Source: RGIG3178 sp964533965 (GTDB lineage Bacteria > Bacillota > Clostridia > Christensenellales > QAND01). From it: DNA of 64,000 nucleotides. Shown in pieces: positions 26,986 to 35,460 of this stretch. The stretch's first letter is position 1. Each line of letters begins with the position of its first letter. The stretch spans positions 31,707 through 95,706 of the forward strand of contig CAZHNN010000009.1 in the NCBI GenBank assembly GCA_964533965.1. Direction: 5' to 3'. Both the position numbers and the translations under genes were made by a program. The notes beneath the pieces are model-generated. The model saw only the letters and a program-made list of their open reading frames with translations, did not search any database and was not told the origin of the DNA.

Positions 26986-28209
26986 TTATTGCATCCCCTT
27001 TGTATGTTGTTCGCGCCACGAATCCCATGCTTTCGATACGTTTTTACATCTGGAAGGCATATACCCTTCCGGCAGTTGCATAATAGTGTTTCCGTTGATA
27101 TCCACCATGTAGATGCGGTCGTTTTTCAACATGAAAAAGTATCCGTCATTATAATACGTGCTCGGATAATTGCATTCCAGAAGCTTTTTACCATATTTAT
27201 CAAAAAACAAAAAATGGCTGTCATCCGCTCTTGCCGTTATCACGCTGTCGTTATAATCCGTGTGTTTGTATTTCGGCTCAACAACCCAGTTGCCGTTTGC
27301 GTCGATAGCGCCATATCCGGCTTCAAACTTGTAGCCACACGCAACTCCATCGGAAAATCCTCCGATTCCATCTCGGCAAAACATATATTCGCCAAGATCA
27401 ACGACCGTCGTACCCGAAAAATCAATGATAAAAGTCTTCTTAACGGGTCTGTCTTGATCGTCTTTTACAACCCTGTCAATAACTGCCCGACCGTTTTCAA
27501 AAGTAGTAACATAGGTATCGGGATTCATTTCGAATATGATATTTCCTTCTGTGTCGATGAACCCGCACGCAGGCAGACCATAATCATTCAAAGTTCTGTC
27601 CGGATCGACACTCGTATATGCGGCATACCCCGAAGAATACATGTAAAAGAATACATACTTAATGCTTTTGTCCAGCTCTTTAACAACATGGCCCGAGTCG
27701 TCGATAATGTACCAAAAACCATCCGTCTTCTGTGCGATGGCTTTGCCGTTAACAAACTGAGACAAATACTGGTACTCTTCCGGCAAAATCTCCGTCCCGT
27801 CGAGTTTATAATATCCAAGGCGGTTTTCATATCTTCCGGATGAAACCCTTATCTTATTCCCCGCGATGACTGTATTAGTCTTAGGATCATAATTTAATAA
27901 GTACGAATACTGAACAGGAAAGACGATATTTCCTTTTTTGTCGATAAGTCCGTATCTGCCGGAATTCTTCACTTTTGTAAGGCCGTTCCATTGTGGCTGA
28001 AAGTCGTAGGCAAAATCATACTCCGGCTTTATCACGATATTCCCGTTGATGTCCATATACCCGATTTTTCCCGTCTTTAAATCCTCCACGGGGAATATCA
28101 AATCGAGGAAGGGCTTTTTGATGTTCTGCGCGTGCACATAGGAATAGATGCCGACTACGCTCGCACAGAACAGCACGACCGCAAGCGACCACAGGATGAT
28201 TTTTCTCAC
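26986..28209 (-). CDS. WG-repeat membrane-anchored protein (paralogue)
   Basis: 407 residues from a GTG at 28209, which follows GGGGGTGGG; the frame is open upstream, but this start gives the normal short basic N-terminus (MRKIILWSLAVVLFCAS) and exactly the length of the paralogue at 10975-12198. One membrane helix (about 5-25) then WG repeats such as IGYMDINGNIVIKPEYDFAYDF, YGLIDKKGNIVFPVQYSY, CGFIDTEGNIIF and YGAIDANGNWVVEPKYKH. The bulk should be extracytoplasmic. Confidence 0.87.
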   Translation of the reverse strand: MRKIILWSLAVVLFCASVVGIYSYVHAQNIKKPFLDLIFPVEDLKTGKIGYMDINGNIVIKPEYDFAYDFQPQWNGLTKVKNSGRYGLIDKKGNIVFPVQYSYLLNYDPKTNTVIAGNKIRVSSGRYENRLGYYKLDGTEILPEEYQYLSQFVNGKAIAQKTDGFWYIIDDSGHVVKELDKSIKYVFFYMYSSGYAAYTSVDPDRTLNDYGLPACGFIDTEGNIIFEMNPDTYVTTFENGRAVIDRVVKDDQDRPVKKTFIIDFSGTTVVDLGEYMFCRDGIGGFSDGVACGYKFEAGYGAIDANGNWVVEPKYKHTDYNDSVITARADDSHFLFFDKYGKKLLECNYPSTYYNDGYFFMLKNDRIYMVDINGNTIMQLPEGYMPSRCKNVSKAWDSWREQHTKGMQ

Positions 28210-28410
28210 GCGCCCACCCCCATGTATCATCTTCGCAACAAAACAGGACAAAATTAGAAAGTTGAAAAGTGATTTTGCATTTAAACAATTGACCGATTGA
28301 TTCCCGATGCCTTTTGGCGACATGTGCGGCAAAAGGCAAGCGTAATGAATGGATAGCGTACCTTATATCGCTCCGCCGGCCGTGCTTTAACACAGGCGGA
28401 GCGTAACTCG

Positions 28411-28437
28411 CTGATAAAACCGCGTTTTATCAGCGAA
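28411..28437. terminator. Hairpin overlapping the end of the GNAT gene
   Basis: Inverted repeat CGCTGATAAAAC / GTTTTATCAGCG overlapping the stop codon, with a further 9-base stem CGCTCCGCC / GGCGGAGCG at 28365-28398. Neither has a clear T run, so termination is only likely. Confidence 0.5.
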
Positions 28438-28981
28438 TGGAAAGTTCCATCAAATTCAGGTCATGGTAAACGCCATTTACACAGAAATAATCCTTGTGTG
28501 CGCCAACCTTTTTGAATCCGAACTTCTCGTAAATGTGTATCGCGGAATCGTTGCCCGCGCGAACGCCCAGGTGCACGTTCTTGATGCCCCCGTGTTCTCT
28601 GGCAAACCGCACGATCTCCTCCATCATCAGCTGCGCGATCCCGCGGCCCCAGTATTCCTTTTTGACGGTAAGCCCTATCTCCGCGTTGTGGCGGTTCCGG
28701 GGCCTGGCAAGGCACCCGATGCTCCCCATACTGACCAGCGTTTCTCCGATGCATCCCAATAACCACAGTGCATTCGGATCATTGAGCCTGTTTTGAATGT
28801 ATTCACGCTCCTGCTCGATTGTCATATGGACTTCGCCTTTTCCGAACAGCAGGTTATCGCTCTCTCCACCGACCACTCTCAAATATGCAAGGAGCATTTC
28901 CGCATCCTCTACCTTAGGCTGCCGTATGACGAGTTTCAAACCGTCCTTCAATACCGCTTCGCGCACAATCTGCTCAGCCAT
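28430..28981 (-). CDS. GNAT-family N-acetyltransferase
   Basis: 183 residues. N-terminal LVIRQPKVEDAEMLLAYLR, the acetyl-CoA loop EYWGRGIAQLMMEEIVRFA (R/Q-x-x-G-x-G/A type), and IKNVHLGVRAGNDSAIHIYEKFGFKKVGAHKDYF are the GNAT motifs. The substrate is unknown; the closest look is to ribosomal-protein or small-amine acetyltransferases. The start at 28981 is preceded by GGAAGTG. Confidence 0.9.
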   Translation of the reverse strand: MAEQIVREAVLKDGLKLVIRQPKVEDAEMLLAYLRVVGGESDNLLFGKGEVHMTIEQEREYIQNRLNDPNALWLLGCIGETLVSMGSIGCLARPRNRHNAEIGLTVKKEYWGRGIAQLMMEEIVRFAREHGGIKNVHLGVRAGNDSAIHIYEKFGFKKVGAHKDYFCVNGVYHDLNLMELSIR

Positions 28982-29070
28982 GACAATCACTTCCGTCGCT
29001 TTTCTTTTCTTCCATCATACTATCCGGAGCGGATTTTCACAACTGAGTATCCAACTTCACCTGTGATCTT

Positions 29071-29131
29071 CGGGGGTTCAAGGGGGACGATTCCCCTTGA
29101 ATTCATTCATCGGGTGGTGGGTGGGTTTAGA
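29071..29131 (+). repeat. G-rich dispersed repeat, copy 8
   Basis: CGGGGGTTCAAGGGGGACGA, hairpin GGGGGACGATTCCCC, core CGGGTGGTGGGTGGGTTTAG. Confidence 0.88.
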
Positions 29132-29285
29132 TATTTCCTATTGTAACGCTTTACTTGTTCAATTAATTCCATGACAGAATAAACGTAGCCTATTTCAATA
29201 AGTGCAATCCGCCCGCATGCATATGCGCTGCCTTTCATCGCTGTAGCGAAAACCCAAGTTCATCTGCTCAATTGGGTATCCCATA

Positions 29286-29323
29286 AAAAAAGAGCGGGCG
29301 TTTCGCCCGCTCTTCTTCTTTTA
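29286..29323. terminator. Terminator after the 29329-30138 lipoprotein gene
   Basis: Stem AGAGCGGGCG / CGCCCGCTCT with a TTT loop; TTTTTTTATG follows on the minus strand and TCTTCTTTT on the plus strand. Confidence 0.9.
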
Positions 29324-29328
29324 TGCCA

Positions 29329-30138
29329 TCAATAGACCTTCACTTTTCCCTTTTCAAGTACCGAAAGCTTGTTGTTCTCCAAAATGAAATATGCTTCTTT
29401 GTTAACGACGAAGTCCTTTGTCAAAGCGGTATTTTTGAAAATCGATGTCGGTTGCTTTTTGGCAGTGGAGATGCCGAAGGCAACAATATTGCTGTCGTCA
29501 AAGAAACTGGTTATCAGCGAATAATCGTTCTTATCCTCATCGTACATGTAGTATTGCGAGGCATAGCCCTTGCCGACCTTTACGTACTCAAAGTACATGA
29601 CCTCTTTGCCCTTGTTGTCTTTGATGATCGAGCGGATCGAGTCGGTCGTTGGATCATATTCACAGGTTTGTGTCTGCGAATTGCCTTCTTTGTCCTTATA
29701 GGTAATGGTGTATACGGAACCGCTCACATTGATCGTGACACCCTGCATTCCTAGCATTTCAAGCGCCGATACCCCCGTTTGCTTATCAATGCCGACAACC
29801 GTCAACGGAATCAGCGAGAGGTCAACCATTGTGATCGGCAATACCGCAAGCCCAACAGACAAACTCAGCTCATCATTGGATTCGATCTTTTTGCTGATGC
29901 GGTCAAACGCGTTGCTCTTTGCATCCAGATACTTGGAAAAGGAATCTGCAGGCGTTCCGGCCATGCTTGTATTGCCCTGGTAGCTTGGCGCGGTTGCGGT
30001 TGCTACCGGTGTCGGTGTCTGCGCCTGTGTCTGAGTTGATTCAGGTGTTTTGAGCGGGGTTTTTACGGAGCCTGTGCAGCCCGCGATCATTGCCGCCAAC
30101 ATACAAAGTGCCAATACGACCAAAATGGTTTTCTTCAT
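29329..30138 (-). CDS. Lipoprotein of unknown function
   Basis: 269 residues. Signal peptide with lipobox IAGC (Cys about 21), Thr/Pro/Gln-rich linker (to about 55), then a soluble domain with YTITYKDKEGNSQTQTCEYDPTTDSIRSI, a layout seen in clostridial surface lipoproteins. Family not recognised. GGGAACG precedes the ATG. Confidence 0.8.
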   Translation of the reverse strand: MKKTILVVLALCMLAAMIAGCTGSVKTPLKTPESTQTQAQTPTPVATATAPSYQGNTSMAGTPADSFSKYLDAKSNAFDRISKKIESNDELSLSVGLAVLPITMVDLSLIPLTVVGIDKQTGVSALEMLGMQGVTINVSGSVYTITYKDKEGNSQTQTCEYDPTTDSIRSIIKDNKGKEVMYFEYVKVGKGYASQYYMYDEDKNDYSLITSFFDDSNIVAFGISTAKKQPTSIFKNTALTKDFVVNKEAYFILENNKLSVLEKGKVKVY

Positions 30139-30439
30139 GCAAATGCGTTCCCTTCTGTTTGTTTATACTATACTTCTGACATAGGATATATCGGATGCCA
30201 ATTCATGAACATTAACCCAAAAGTGTACTATCGTTCTTTTTTGTAACCCCTCAGGCCAGCAAGTGGCTTAACGGGGCTCTAGAGCAAATCGTGTGCGGGT
30301 TATTCTTTCTTCCTAAAACACAAAAGGTTTTTTCATTGCTTCTGTAGATTTATATGAACGTGCAATCCCTCGTAGTTTAAAGGGATTAGGGGGACGTCAG
30401 TCCCCCTTTACCTGAATCGGGTGGCTGGTGGGGTTTAGA
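30139..30439. other. Intergenic region
   Basis: Apart from one G-rich repeat copy at its right end (30380-30439), which abuts the stop codon of the next minus-strand gene, nothing is recognised. Confidence 0.5.
30380..30439 (+). repeat. G-rich dispersed repeat, copy 9
   Basis: AAGGGATTAGGGGGACGTCA, hairpin GGGGGACGTCAGTCCCCC, core CGGGTGGCTGGTGGGGTTTA. It touches the stop codon of the 30440 gene. Confidence 0.85.
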
Positions 30440-31018
30440 TCACGGCACGAACTGCTGTATAAGCGACGTTACGATTCCGTTAACTACTTTGCAGTGCATC
30501 AGCATTTCACCATCGTCAAACGTCGGCCCCATCGATTTTAGCTTGGCAAACGTTATGCTCTTCTTGGCGGAGCCGTCATCCAGCTTGATGGCAGCGGTTG
30601 AGCTCACCTCGAAGGTGCGCAATTGGCTGCTGTCGTTGACGATATAATAGTCGTTTGGTACATACCAGTTTCCGTGCTCATCCTGTTCAGCAATGCCGTC
30701 TGCCTTGGCGGCATCGATCGCCGCCTGACCGGTCAAAAATTGCACGTAATCGATGTCGATGTAGTTTTTGCCGTTACTGGTATAGGCTTTTCGAACATAG
30801 CCGATACGGTTTTCCGTTACCCCGGCTGTAGGCGTGGGCGTGAGAACAGGCGTTGGCGTTGCAATGGGCGTCGAAGTTGCAACAGGCGTCGATGTTACGG
30901 CAGCCGTTGCAATGGGAGTTGCGGAAACAGACGTTGTGGGACCCGGCGGTTTGGGCGTACAACCGACAAACAGAACCGCCAGAGCGGTCAGAGCAATGCT
31001 TATCGCGCGTTTTACCAT
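30440..31018 (-). CDS. Lipoprotein with Thr/Pro repeat linker
   Basis: 192 residues from the ATG at 31018 (after TTGGGGGC). Lipobox VGC (Cys about 19), then about 40 residues of Thr-Pro-Val-Ala repeats (SATPIATAAVTSTPVAT...), then a compact domain (GYVRKAYTSNGKNYIDIDYVQFLTG...NWYVPNDYYIVNDSSQLRTFEVS). The linker probably spans the cell wall. Domain family not recognised. Confidence 0.82.
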   Translation of the reverse strand: MVKRAISIALTALAVLFVGCTPKPPGPTTSVSATPIATAAVTSTPVATSTPIATPTPVLTPTPTAGVTENRIGYVRKAYTSNGKNYIDIDYVQFLTGQAAIDAAKADGIAEQDEHGNWYVPNDYYIVNDSSQLRTFEVSSTAAIKLDDGSAKKSITFAKLKSMGPTFDDGEMLMHCKVVNGIVTSLIQQFVP

Positions 31019-31984
31019 TTTAATGCCCCCAATCAATGCAATAAAAATCGGTAATCTCATTTTTTGAATTTTCGATTCCTTTTTCATTTTAATGCATCTA
31101 TTATTGGAAAAAAAGCAAAATTTTCCGGTTGTATTTCTTTTATTTTGAATGGATATTTTGATGCTCCGCACTCTTTTTTTGCGATAATACGAGGTATTTT
31201 CGGATTAAATAGGCCGAGCCAAAAAAGCCGTCTCATTTTCACCGTATTTCGGCGGTCAAAAAAGCTTTTTCCATGCCAAAAGGCCTTGCGCATCGGGTGA
31301 ATAAATACCTAGTTTTTTCGTATTTTTTAGGCATTTTAAAGCATAAAATATGCCGCGAATATTCCGAGGATTTTTTACGGATCCGAGTGCTTTTCATCCA
31401 TATTCCTTTGATTTATTTTTGCCTGTACAAAGGCATTTTCGGGCATTTTCAAAGAAAATATTCAGGTATTTATTTTGCTCCGAAAAATACCCCTTTTTCA
31501 AGCGCTTTACAGGGAAAAAGCCATCAATAAACACGAGAAATATTTCGCCTATTTTTCTGTTTATTCCCGAATTTTCCCTACAAGTAATCTCCGCCTTTTT
31601 ATCCGCTGTTATCAGCATAGACAATGTAAACGACTTGTTTATTTTGATGCTGTTTTATTTTGTGTCTGTCAGGCCTTATCTTAAAATTATCAGCTCTTTT
31701 TTTGAAATAATTCGAATTTATTTGCTTCATAGTAAAATTCGAAAATATACGCCGGATTTTTATAGTATCCACATATGAAATTCTTAAAATGATTAAGATA
31801 TCTAGAAAAAGCCCGAAGTAATTTTCAAAAAATCCAAACGATCATTTTGTATTTTTCCAATCCTGATATTACCGCATTTGCTGTGCTTCGACGCGTTTGT
31901 ACAGCCATTTGCATGCATCACAGCCCTTGTATCAGACCAAATTCGGTGTTACACTCAAATCAAACAACCCCGGGGGTCTGTGAA
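31019..31984. other. AT-rich gene-less stretch
   Basis: About 950 bases, clearly more AT-rich than the surroundings and strongly T-rich on the plus strand, with recurring CATTTT and GAATTTTC-like words. Short open frames exist on both strands, but none has a ribosome site or protein-like composition. It could be a decayed insert or a structured non-coding region; nothing recognised. Confidence 0.55.
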
Positions 31985-32221
31985 ATGAGGAAATTCGGCG
32001 TATTCATCTTCATCTTAGGCGCACTGTGCATTGTTTCCGGCATAGTGGATGTCAGCTATGTCGGTTCGCAGATCTTAAAAGCGCTCAACAGTTTTGCAGT
32101 ATTTCTGCAAGGGAGCAGTTTCGGCGTGAAGAATACAACACTGTTCCTATACGGAGGCATTGTCATTATCATTATTGGCATCGCGATGCTCGTTTTCGAC
32201 AAAAAATCCCGCTGGCTTTGA
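31985..32221 (+). CDS. Small two-helix membrane protein
   Basis: 78 residues. Starts MRKFGVFIFILGALCIVSGIVDV after a GGGGG ribosome site; helix 1 at about 5-25 and helix 2 at about 52-72 (FLYGGIVIIIIGIAMLVF), with a short basic tail. This resembles small DUF-type two-helix proteins of Gram-positives (for example DUF3185-like), but the match is weak. Single gene. Confidence 0.7.
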   Translation: MRKFGVFIFILGALCIVSGIVDVSYVGSQILKALNSFAVFLQGSSFGVKNTTLFLYGGIVIIIIGIAMLVFDKKSRWL

Positions 32222-32307
32222 TCCCTGCCCTACCGCCCGCGTAAGCAATCAGGATTTTTTGAGCACCTTATCCCAACAAACGTGTAAGATCACTTCAAAC
32301 CTCACGT

Positions 32308-32326
32308 CCCGTCTATAATAGGCGGG
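32308..32326 (+). promoter_or_regulatory. Possible operator over a -10 element
   Basis: CCCGTCTA-TAA-TAGGCGGG forms an inverted repeat centred on TATAAT (32314-32319), about 110 bases before the small gene at 32432. The -35 is weak. Confidence 0.35.
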
Positions 32327-32431
32327 AAACACCGTACACAAAACACGTCAATATGTTCCATAATCCCCAGTCATAGCACGGCGCGCACCGCCATAGAATC
32401 CTTTACGAAACAGTGAATTGGAGGGGTTACC

Positions 32432-32629
32432 GTGGCCACATGCCCAAAATTGGAATGCAGGCACATCAAAAGCGATGACCGCACCATCGAGCAGCTCTTC
32501 TGCAAAGCAACCTTTCGGATTATGCAGCCCGAAAGCCCCAAGGTGAAGCTTGTATGCCGTTCGCAGGACGTGGATGAATACAAAAAATGCTTCGCCTATA
32601 CCCACAGCAGCCGCCCATCCGTCGGATGA
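32432..32629 (+). CDS. Small Cys-containing protein, unknown
   Basis: 65 residues from a GTG start preceded by GGAGGGG. Five Cys (C4, C9, C24, C42, C48) and a mainly polar sequence suggest a small metal-binding or disulfide-free cytoplasmic protein. No family recognised. Its neighbours are a small membrane protein and the phage remnant. Confidence 0.65.
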   Translation: MATCPKLECRHIKSDDRTIEQLFCKATFRIMQPESPKVKLVCRSQDVDEYKKCFAYTHSSRPSVG

Positions 32630-32823
32630 ACCATTGCATCTCATAGTCTTCGTGTTATATTCATGAATTTACCGTACAGTACGGCTAATAAAGCTGTGCT
32701 TATTAATTTTAGCTCAAAAAGCCTAATACTTTAGAAGCCTCATCACTGACCGGGGAAAAAGCGCTCCGTCCATCATTTCTCTAAAATACTTCTTTAAACC
32801 CAATGCCACATTCCCTCCGCCCG

Positions 32824-33252
32824 TCATGCGTGCCTTCTCAAGAACGCATCGTGGCGCTTGCGCGGTATCTGCTCATCGTATTCGCCTATGCTCTGCGCTA
32901 CCTTGTCCCACGTGAAGCCGTCAAGATACCGATAACGAAAGATTTGCCGCGTCATGCTGTCCTCGATCGTATCGATGTATCCAAAGGCAAGTGTGTACAG
33001 GTGCATGCAGCGCGCCAAAGCCTTTTCGATCATCTCGTCAAGATACGTTAGCTCCGTGGCGAACATCCCAAGCCTGTCCTGCACCTTCGCGCGCGGCGTG
33101 AAGGAAAGGACATGCGTTGTGGCACTCGAGCGTTCTGCCATCCTCTGTCTGCGCTCTGTCAGCTCCTCGATCTCCTTGCGAAGATACAGTAGCTGTGCGA
33201 GTGTATCCTTTGAAATCTGTCCATCCCATACCGACTCAAATCCCTGCTGCAT
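32824..33252 (-). CDS. Phage DUF1492/ArpU-like transcription factor
   Basis: 142 residues from the ATG at 33252 (after GAAGGGAG). A coiled N-terminal part (LAQLLYLRKEIEELTERRQRMAERS) is followed by a helix-turn-helix typical of DUF1492 proteins (TRQIFRYRYLDGFTWDKVAQSIGEYDEQIPRKRHDAFL). In phages this is the last gene of the early region and activates late genes. It lies at the distal end of the phage remnant. Confidence 0.8.
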   Translation of the reverse strand: MQQGFESVWDGQISKDTLAQLLYLRKEIEELTERRQRMAERSSATTHVLSFTPRAKVQDRLGMFATELTYLDEMIEKALARCMHLYTLAFGYIDTIEDSMTRQIFRYRYLDGFTWDKVAQSIGEYDEQIPRKRHDAFLRRHA

Positions 33253-33290
33253 CACAATACTCCCTTCGATCCAAGCATCCAGGCTGCCTC

Positions 33291-33348
33291 GGCAGCCTTG
33301 GACGTCCTCCCCCTTGAATACCTTTTCGGATGGTGGGTGGGTTGGCTT
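33291..33348 (+). repeat. G-rich dispersed repeat, copy 10 (variant, inside phage remnant)
   Basis: Variant hairpin region GGACGTCCTCCCCCTTGAAT, then TTCGGATGGTGGGTGGGTTG. It lies between the replication gene stop codon (33347) and the DUF1492 gene. Confidence 0.65.
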
Positions 33349-33847
33349 ACAACCAATCCACGCCCTCATCCGGATCCACCACCTCGCGCTGCTGATACCG
33401 AAGCGCCGGATTCCTTTTCTTCCACCACTCTGATGCAGGAGCCGTACGTGTACCGCCGCTGTCCTGCTCGCGGGCAAGCCAGTTCGCAACAAAGCGCAGT
33501 ATCCCCTGCTTCGTCTTTCGCCGGTTCGGCGATGCCTCTAGCCACCCGGCCATCTTTCGCAGTTCCTGCATCACGTTTACCGCGGGATACAGCTGTTCCC
33601 ATCGCTTGCTCTGGGTAGCCGACACGGCAACGAGCGTTCCGTCCGAAAGGGGCAGCTGTATAACGCTATCTTCAGGTTCCGTTTGGGCTCCGAGCATACC
33701 TGTATCCTCTTGTATTCCGTTCTTATTCTCTTGTGTTCTATTGGGAGCAGCCGGTATCCGACCCTTCGCCAAAGGTTCGCCGAACGCTCCCCGATCGTCT
33801 TCTGCCTGATCCTGCGGTCTCCTGCTCTTAGGGCCTTTGATATTCAT
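33347..33847 (-). CDS. Phage replication protein, C-terminal part
   Basis: 166 residues from the ATG at 33847 (AAAGGCCGG upstream). The C-terminal half IQLPLSDGTLVAVSATQSKRWEQLYPAVNVMQELRKMAGWLEASPNRRKTKQGILRFVANWLAREQD is the conserved end of phage replisome-organiser proteins. It overlaps the upstream N-terminal-type gene by 20 bases in another frame. In related phages both parts are one protein, so this may be a frameshift split or a two-gene version. Confidence 0.75.
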   Translation of the reverse strand: MNIKGPKSRRPQDQAEDDRGAFGEPLAKGRIPAAPNRTQENKNGIQEDTGMLGAQTEPEDSVIQLPLSDGTLVAVSATQSKRWEQLYPAVNVMQELRKMAGWLEASPNRRKTKQGILRFVANWLAREQDSGGTRTAPASEWWKKRNPALRYQQREVVDPDEGVDWL

Positions 33848-34445
33848 CCGGCCTTTCGCCCAAATCCGGGTTCGGCTGTTTGCCCCATTTCGCCCCATCT
33901 TCCCCCACCACAGCCTCGTTTTCTGCCAAAACCGGCTTGGATTCTGACCCGAAACACTCCATATCGCCCCACTTTGCCCCACATACGGCAACCTGTGTAT
34001 CCGCGCCAAAGGGATCCGAGCGGTTCGCCTGCCCCGCCCGTTCTCCTTTTTTGGGCCTTCCCCGCCGCGCAGCCATACTTGTTGTGTCGCCGGTACGGAT
34101 GTACTCACAGCCATCCGGTTTGGGAAGTTTACTTTTTTGGGGCTTGTCCACCTTCTGCCACAGATTCCAGTTCGTGAGCATGTAGTATTCGTTGCCATCC
34201 GATTTGTAAAACACCGCGGACATATGCGATGCTATCTCATTCAACGCCTTGTCCACATCGGACACGCGAAGCGAACTGTCATAGGGGAACACAACGGATT
34301 TCAGGTAATCCGCTTTTGCGCGCCCGCGCCCCTCGTCGTCGGCATGGGAGAATATGCCGACAAACAGCAGCTTCGCCAACAGCGAGAGCTTGGCAAAATC
34401 CTCGCTTTGCCAGATCTCGGGACTGATCATCCTCTTTCGTGCCAT
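33828..34445 (-). CDS. Phage replication protein, N-terminal winged-helix part
   Basis: 205 residues from ATG 34445 after GGGGGG. MARKRMISPEIWQSEDFAKLSLLAKLLFVGIFSHADDEGRGRAKADYLKSVVFPYD is the typical start of phage DNA replication proteins. The last 80 residues are polar and low-complexity (RRGRPKKGERAG...), a linker-like region that ends where the C-terminal-part gene begins in another frame. Confidence 0.85.
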   Translation of the reverse strand: MARKRMISPEIWQSEDFAKLSLLAKLLFVGIFSHADDEGRGRAKADYLKSVVFPYDSSLRVSDVDKALNEIASHMSAVFYKSDGNEYYMLTNWNLWQKVDKPQKSKLPKPDGCEYIRTGDTTSMAARRGRPKKGERAGQANRSDPFGADTQVAVCGAKWGDMECFGSESKPVLAENEAVVGEDGAKWGKQPNPDLGERPDEYQRP

Positions 34446-34458
34446 GCAACCCCCCGCT

Positions 34459-34773
34459 TTATACGAACACATCCACGCCGTAGAATTTGGCGTTCAGCAA
34501 CACTTTCTCTTTTTCTGTCAGCATGCACAAAAAATCATCGAGTTTTCGGATCACCCTCTGTGCGCAAAGCGGGCAAAAACCTTCCTCTATGGTCGAGGCG
34601 TCCTTGTATTCGCCACAGACATCGCACCGCTGCGCCCGCACGAGGTTGTCCGAATAGCACTTCGGGCAGCTGTCGTACATTTTTCGGCATGGATAGCCGA
34701 AGTGCTCCAGCCATACGTCATAGACCTCATTGGGTTTCTCAAACACTGTCCCGCAATCCTCACACAGGAACAT
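34459..34773 (-). CDS. Phage zinc-ribbon protein
   Basis: 104 residues. Three Cys pairs (CEDCG, CPKCYSD, CDVCG) and a further CPLC suggest two zinc ribbons. AAAGGGGATT precedes the ATG. It is common in phage early operons; role unknown, possibly nucleic-acid binding. Confidence 0.75.
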   Translation of the reverse strand: MFLCEDCGTVFEKPNEVYDVWLEHFGYPCRKMYDSCPKCYSDNLVRAQRCDVCGEYKDASTIEEGFCPLCAQRVIRKLDDFLCMLTEKEKVLLNAKFYGVDVFV

Positions 34774-34798
34774 GAACAATCCCCTTTCTGTATACGCG

Positions 34799-34990
34799 CT
34801 AGATGCGCACGTCGTTTTCTTCCATGATCCATGCGACCACATCCCGCGCCGCCTGCACGCTCCACTGTTGCGAGCGTATACGGGATACCACCTGTTCTAC
34901 TGTCTGCGCATCGATCGTCTTTCGCCCTTCACCCGACTTACGCTTAAAAACGTCGTTCGGAGTTTGCTTCACGTAGACCGCCCTTTCCAT
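34799..34990 (-). CDS. Small phage early protein
   Basis: 63 residues, basic N-terminus (MERAVYVKQTPNDVFKRKSGEGRKTIDAQ) and a helical C-terminus. It is the first gene after the early promoter. No family recognised; ribosome site weak. Confidence 0.55.
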   Translation of the reverse strand: MERAVYVKQTPNDVFKRKSGEGRKTIDAQTVEQVVSRIRSQQWSVQAARDVVAWIMEENDVRI

Positions 34991-35460
34991 AAACGCTTTG
35001 CCGCATTGTTTACCGGCCTTATATCCTATGACGGTTTTTGGCGGTTAGCCCACCTTTTAAGTGCTTGTCCACACAATCCCCACAATCTGTATACGTTGCC
35101 TCCACCGTCTTTTCACAAAGCTGCCCATCCGATATGCCCATCGGTTGTATAAAACGCTGCCATTTCCAACTTCGGAATGCGTTTACGATGTATACACAGC
35201 AAAGTATTCCCGCCTTGAAAAGGCTTGCCTAGCCATATTATTGCTATCTGCGTTTATAGTATCAACTCTTACTGCGTTTGTCAACTCGTTTAGCGTTATT
35301 TTTCAGCGTAATTTTCAACGCATATTGCGATTGTGGATTTTCTGTGGTTAAATAAATCGGAAGTGCCTAGCAGAGGGCTTTTGTGTGAAAAGAAAGCTTC
35401 AAACGCCTCCGCTCGGGAAATGCAGATGGATATGAATACTTACGATAGGGGGAAAAGCAA
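34991..35460. other. Phage immunity-type intergenic region
   Basis: It separates the leftward early genes from the rightward repressor gene. It contains the early promoter with CTGCGTTT repeats (see 35248-35284) and several further GCGTT/AACGC words up to about 35330 that could be repressor half sites. No gene is seen. Confidence 0.6.
35248..35284 (-). promoter_or_regulatory. Phage early promoter with direct-repeat operators
   Basis: On the minus strand TTGACA (35284-35279), 17-base spacer, TACTAT (35261-35256). AAACGCAG occurs twice, at 35279-35272 directly after the -35 and at 35255-35248 directly after the -10. This is a likely target of the adjacent XRE repressor. Confidence 0.75.

Noticed and set aside
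31019..31984. Replication origin
   Set aside because: AT-rich, but no cluster of TTATCCACA boxes and no dnaA or dnaN gene nearby.
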